Shown: piece after piece, positions 62,245 through 64,000 of the stretch
Layout: each line of letters begins with the position of its first letter
Position numbering within the stretch: position 1 is the stretch's first letter
Assembly: GCA_025352265.1 (NCBI GenBank)
Contig: JANXTS010000071.1
Span: 1-64,000, forward strand
Reading direction: 5' to 3'
DNA length: 64,000 nucleotides
Source of the DNA: Variovorax sp.
GTDB taxonomy: Bacteria; Pseudomonadota; Gammaproteobacteria; Burkholderiales; Burkholderiaceae_C
Notes under the pieces: generated by a model
Seen by the model: only the letters and a program-made list of their open reading frames with translations
What the model was told of the DNA's origin: nothing
Database searches by the model: none
Program-made: the position numbers and the translations under genes

Positions 62245-62571
62245 TTAGCGTCGGGTGGCCGAGTTCATCTGGCTGGTTCCCGCGGGAAGGCCATGAATAG
62301 AGGAGCCTTGAGGCTGCGAATTGGAAGGCGGTGGCGTGCTGGCCGGGAATGCCGGCGTCCCCTGAGGCTGCACGGGCGTTGAGCCCTCCCCACCTTGCGA
62401 CTGCACACCCTTGCGTCCGACACACGGCCGCCTCGGGTCGGAACTGAAACTGCCGTCAGCGCACTGCGCCGTGGTCCCTGCGGGCGCGCCGCGGGTTGCT
62501 TGCGCGGAGACGTCGGTCACGGCACCCATCGAGAGAGCGCTCGTAATGAACAACTGTAGAAATTTATCCAT
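62245..62571 (-). CDS. Small secreted Pro/Ser/Gln-rich protein
   Basis: The 108-residue frame has a plausible signal peptide (MDKFLQLFITSALSMGAVTDVSA), a Cys-containing patch (AQCADGSFSSDPRRPCVGRKGV) reminiscent of short exported proteins with a CxDG...C pattern, and a disordered Pro/Gln/Ser tail. I cannot assign a function. The 275 bp between it and the M23-type gene hold nothing I can support. Confidence 0.55.
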   Translation of the reverse strand: MDKFLQLFITSALSMGAVTDVSAQATRGAPAGTTAQCADGSFSSDPRRPCVGRKGVQSQGGEGSTPVQPQGTPAFPASTPPPSNSQPQGSSIHGLPAGTSQMNSATRR

Positions 62572-62713
62572 CCTTTACTGTATGGCAGCCGTCGAATCAC
62601 TTGCGTTGGCGTGGGGAAGCTCAAACCGGGCAGTTCACTACGATCGCCCGATGCCGACCGCGCCGCGGTGTCAGGGCAAGATCCACCGTTTTCAACCCTT
62701 CTGAAAATCAAAC

Positions 62714-63355
62714 GTGCTCACCATCCATCACCTCGGCAAATCCCAGTCGGAACGCATTGTCTGGCTCTGCGAAGAACTCGGTCTCAACTACAAGCTCGTG
62801 CTGCACAACCGCGACCCGGTCACCGCGCTCGCACCGCCCTCGCTCGTCGAGCTGCATCCACTGGGAACCGCACCCGTCATCGCGGACGGCGACATCGTCC
62901 TTGCGGAGTCGGGTGCCATCATGGAATACATCATCGGCAAGTACGGTGGTGGACGCTTGACGTTCGCACCGACGCACCCTGAATACGCGCAGTACGTCTT
63001 TTGGTTGCACTACGCGAACGGCAACCTGCAGCCCGCCATGGGTCGCAACATGGTGATGCATCGGCTGGGGGTTCCACCGGACAATCCGATCGCTGCGCGC
63101 ATCAGAAGTCGGCTGCTCGGTGGGTTCGCGATGATCGAGACCCGACTGGGTGAGGCATCTTTTCTTGCGGGCGACACCTTGACCGCCGCAGACATCATGA
63201 CGGTGTTTTCGCTGACGACCATGCGCTACTTTTATCCATTCGATCTCACGCCGTACCCGAACGTGCGGGGCTACCTGAAGCGCATCGCCGCCATCGCTTC
63301 GTATCAGCGCGCCATGAAAAAAGGCGACCTCGGAATGAAGCTGTTGCTCGACTGA
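62714..63355 (+). CDS. Glutathione S-transferase
   Basis: The predicted 213-residue protein (GTG at 62714) has a thioredoxin-like domain with the catalytic Ser in LGKSQSERIVWLCEELGL, the cis-Pro in LGTAPVI, ESGAIMEYI, and a helical domain with LAGDTLTAADIMTVFSL. It is a cytoplasmic detoxification enzyme with a serine-type active site, similar to bacterial beta/theta-like GSTs. It is solitary. A strong terminator follows 166 nt later. Confidence 0.9.
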   Translation: MLTIHHLGKSQSERIVWLCEELGLNYKLVLHNRDPVTALAPPSLVELHPLGTAPVIADGDIVLAESGAIMEYIIGKYGGGRLTFAPTHPEYAQYVFWLHYANGNLQPAMGRNMVMHRLGVPPDNPIAARIRSRLLGGFAMIETRLGEASFLAGDTLTAADIMTVFSLTTMRYFYPFDLTPYPNVRGYLKRIAAIASYQRAMKKGDLGMKLLLD

Positions 63356-63520
63356 TCGAGCAGAAGAAAAGGAAAGGACGAAGCAAAAGTTCAGCCACTT
63401 ATGCCAACTAATTCCGAAAAGGTGCGGCAAGGTATACCTTTGGTCGACTTGGCTTGTGACAAGCGCACGGCTAGTCTCAAGGCTTGGTTCTCCAAGGTGG
63501 TTTCAAGGGCCACACTTCCA
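63356..63520 (+). other. GST 3' region; possible small RNA
   Basis: These 165 bp between the GST stop and a strong intrinsic terminator hold no convincing gene; a frame from 63401 reads straight through the terminator. The long distance to the terminator and several GC-clamped dyads leave room for a 3'-UTR-derived or independent small RNA. Confidence 0.3.
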
Positions 63521-63548
63521 AAGGCCCGCCTCGTGCGGGCCTTTTTTT
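63520..63548 (+). terminator. Strong Rho-independent terminator
   Basis: AAGGCCCGC (63521-63529) pairs perfectly with GCGGGCCTT (63535-63543) around a 5-nt loop, followed by a T-run to 63548. This is the clearest intrinsic terminator in the window and reads in the plus direction, after the GST gene. Confidence 0.9.
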
Positions 63549-63634
63549 GCTCTCCGCGCGCAAAAAACCTCGCTTCCGATGAACGAAGCATTGGATTGGG
63601 TTGTCGGCGGCAAGGCCGCGTATAGTTATGGACC

Positions 63635-63847
63635 ATGAAAAACGCGATGCTCCTGATGTTCCTGCTCGGCACAGGCGCAATCGTGTTGCTGCTGGCCGGC
63701 CGCTTGATTGACGCCCACAAACTGAGAGGTGGCCATTGGGACATCGCCATATCGGCGATCGTCATCGCAGCGATTGCCGCCATTGGGATTTTTCTGTCTA
63801 CCGATCATGATGATTGGCTGCAATCGATCATGGGTCGAAGGCACTAA
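63635..63847 (+). CDS. Small two-helix membrane protein
   Basis: The predicted 70-residue protein has two hydrophobic segments (AMLLMFLLGTGAIVLLLAG and ISAIVIAAIAAIGIFL) joined by a short polar loop, with a charged end (DDWLQSIMGRRH). I do not recognise a family. It stands alone between the terminator and the last gene. Confidence 0.6.
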   Translation: MKNAMLLMFLLGTGAIVLLLAGRLIDAHKLRGGHWDIAISAIVIAAIAAIGIFLSTDHDDWLQSIMGRRH

Positions 63848-63918
63848 CCCTTCTTAAGCGTGCCCTAAGCCCCGCGTGCTCTAGTCGAAATAACAATTTC
63901 GTAAAGCGAAAGGCTTCC

Positions 63919-64000
63919 ATGTTCAAACGTCTGGTTATCCACCTCAGTTTCGCGCTGGCGTTGACCGTTCCGGCACTGGTGCTGGCACAGGTTGATTCAG
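63919..64000 (+). CDS. N-terminal part of an exported protein, cut by the window edge
   Basis: The ATG at 63919 is preceded by GCGAAAGGC and opens a frame to the window end. It encodes a clear signal peptide (MFKRLVIHLSF, hydrophobic core, cut after VLAQ). The mature protein is not visible, so no function can be given. Confidence 0.65.
   Translation, partial: MFKRLVIHLSFALALTVPALVLAQVDS

Noticed and set aside
63401-63625. A 74-codon frame after the GST gene
   Set aside because: It reads straight through a strong intrinsic terminator and its T-run, so it is unlikely to be coding.
1-64000. CRISPR arrays, insertion sequences, phage genes, tRNA or rRNA genes
   Set aside because: No regularly spaced repeats, transposase or integrase motifs, or cloverleaf-like segments were seen on either strand.

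Overview
The window is a GC-rich, gene-dense chromosomal segment. It looks like a betaproteobacterium of the order Burkholderiales, most likely Comamonadaceae and Variovorax-like. That placement is an inference from the families present: many branched-chain-amino-acid-type ABC systems, an IorA/IorB pair with a long beta subunit, a catecholate TonB receptor with PiuC, a DUF2256 protein and a HiPIP. I see no tRNA, rRNA, CRISPR array, transposase, integrase or phage gene.

Layout. 1-6.6 kb: indolepyruvate oxidoreductase iorA/iorB with a divergent MarR regulator, then a 3-hydroxyacyl-CoA dehydrogenase broken by a frameshift and an opine-dehydrogenase-like gene. 6.6-10 kb: a TonB receptor-piuC unit behind a Fur box. 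10.1-19 kb: a Nudix hydrolase, then an L-idonate/gluconate-type module (2-hydroxyacid dehydrogenase, idnO-like, idnD-like), a LacI/GntR-type repressor and a three-gene sugar ABC importer. A perfect GTTACCGGTAAC operator lies between the repressor and the importer.

19.3-31 kb: nine co-directional genes (KSTD-like flavoprotein, SDR, ABC importer with fused LivM-LivG and a frameshifted LivF, atypical metallo-beta-lactamase-fold protein, MFS carrier, old yellow enzyme). They start from a strong promoter flanked by palindromes and face a divergent IclR regulator. 31-40 kb: mixed housekeeping and envelope genes, including a pseudo-cyclase/OmpA-lipoprotein pair, an OmpH-like protein and an AI-2E transporter interrupted by an amber codon.

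40-53 kb: a second IclR-controlled catabolic block with a second complete ABC importer, a divergent two-subunit aconitase-superfamily hydro-lyase, a GlcD-like flavoprotein, a metallo-hydrolase, an isocitrate-lyase/PEP-mutase-family lyase and a PRISE-type reductase. Six copies of a CCACAATGTGG-like palindrome, arranged as three pairs 75-87 bp apart, mark the promoter regions of the operon, the regulator gene and the lyase gene. The combination suggests dehydration/hydration followed by C-C cleavage of a branched dicarboxylic acid, formally like the dimethylmaleate hydratase/dimethylmalate lyase steps. This is the best candidate here for an undescribed pathway.

53-64 kb: DUF3455 lipoprotein, ECF sigma/anti-sigma pair, DUF2256 mini-protein with a Tyr-less SDR, cadR/cadA metal resistance, a HiPIP-lipoprotein pair, a DTW-domain tRNA enzyme, a degenerate M23 lipoprotein, a GST and small membrane or secreted proteins.
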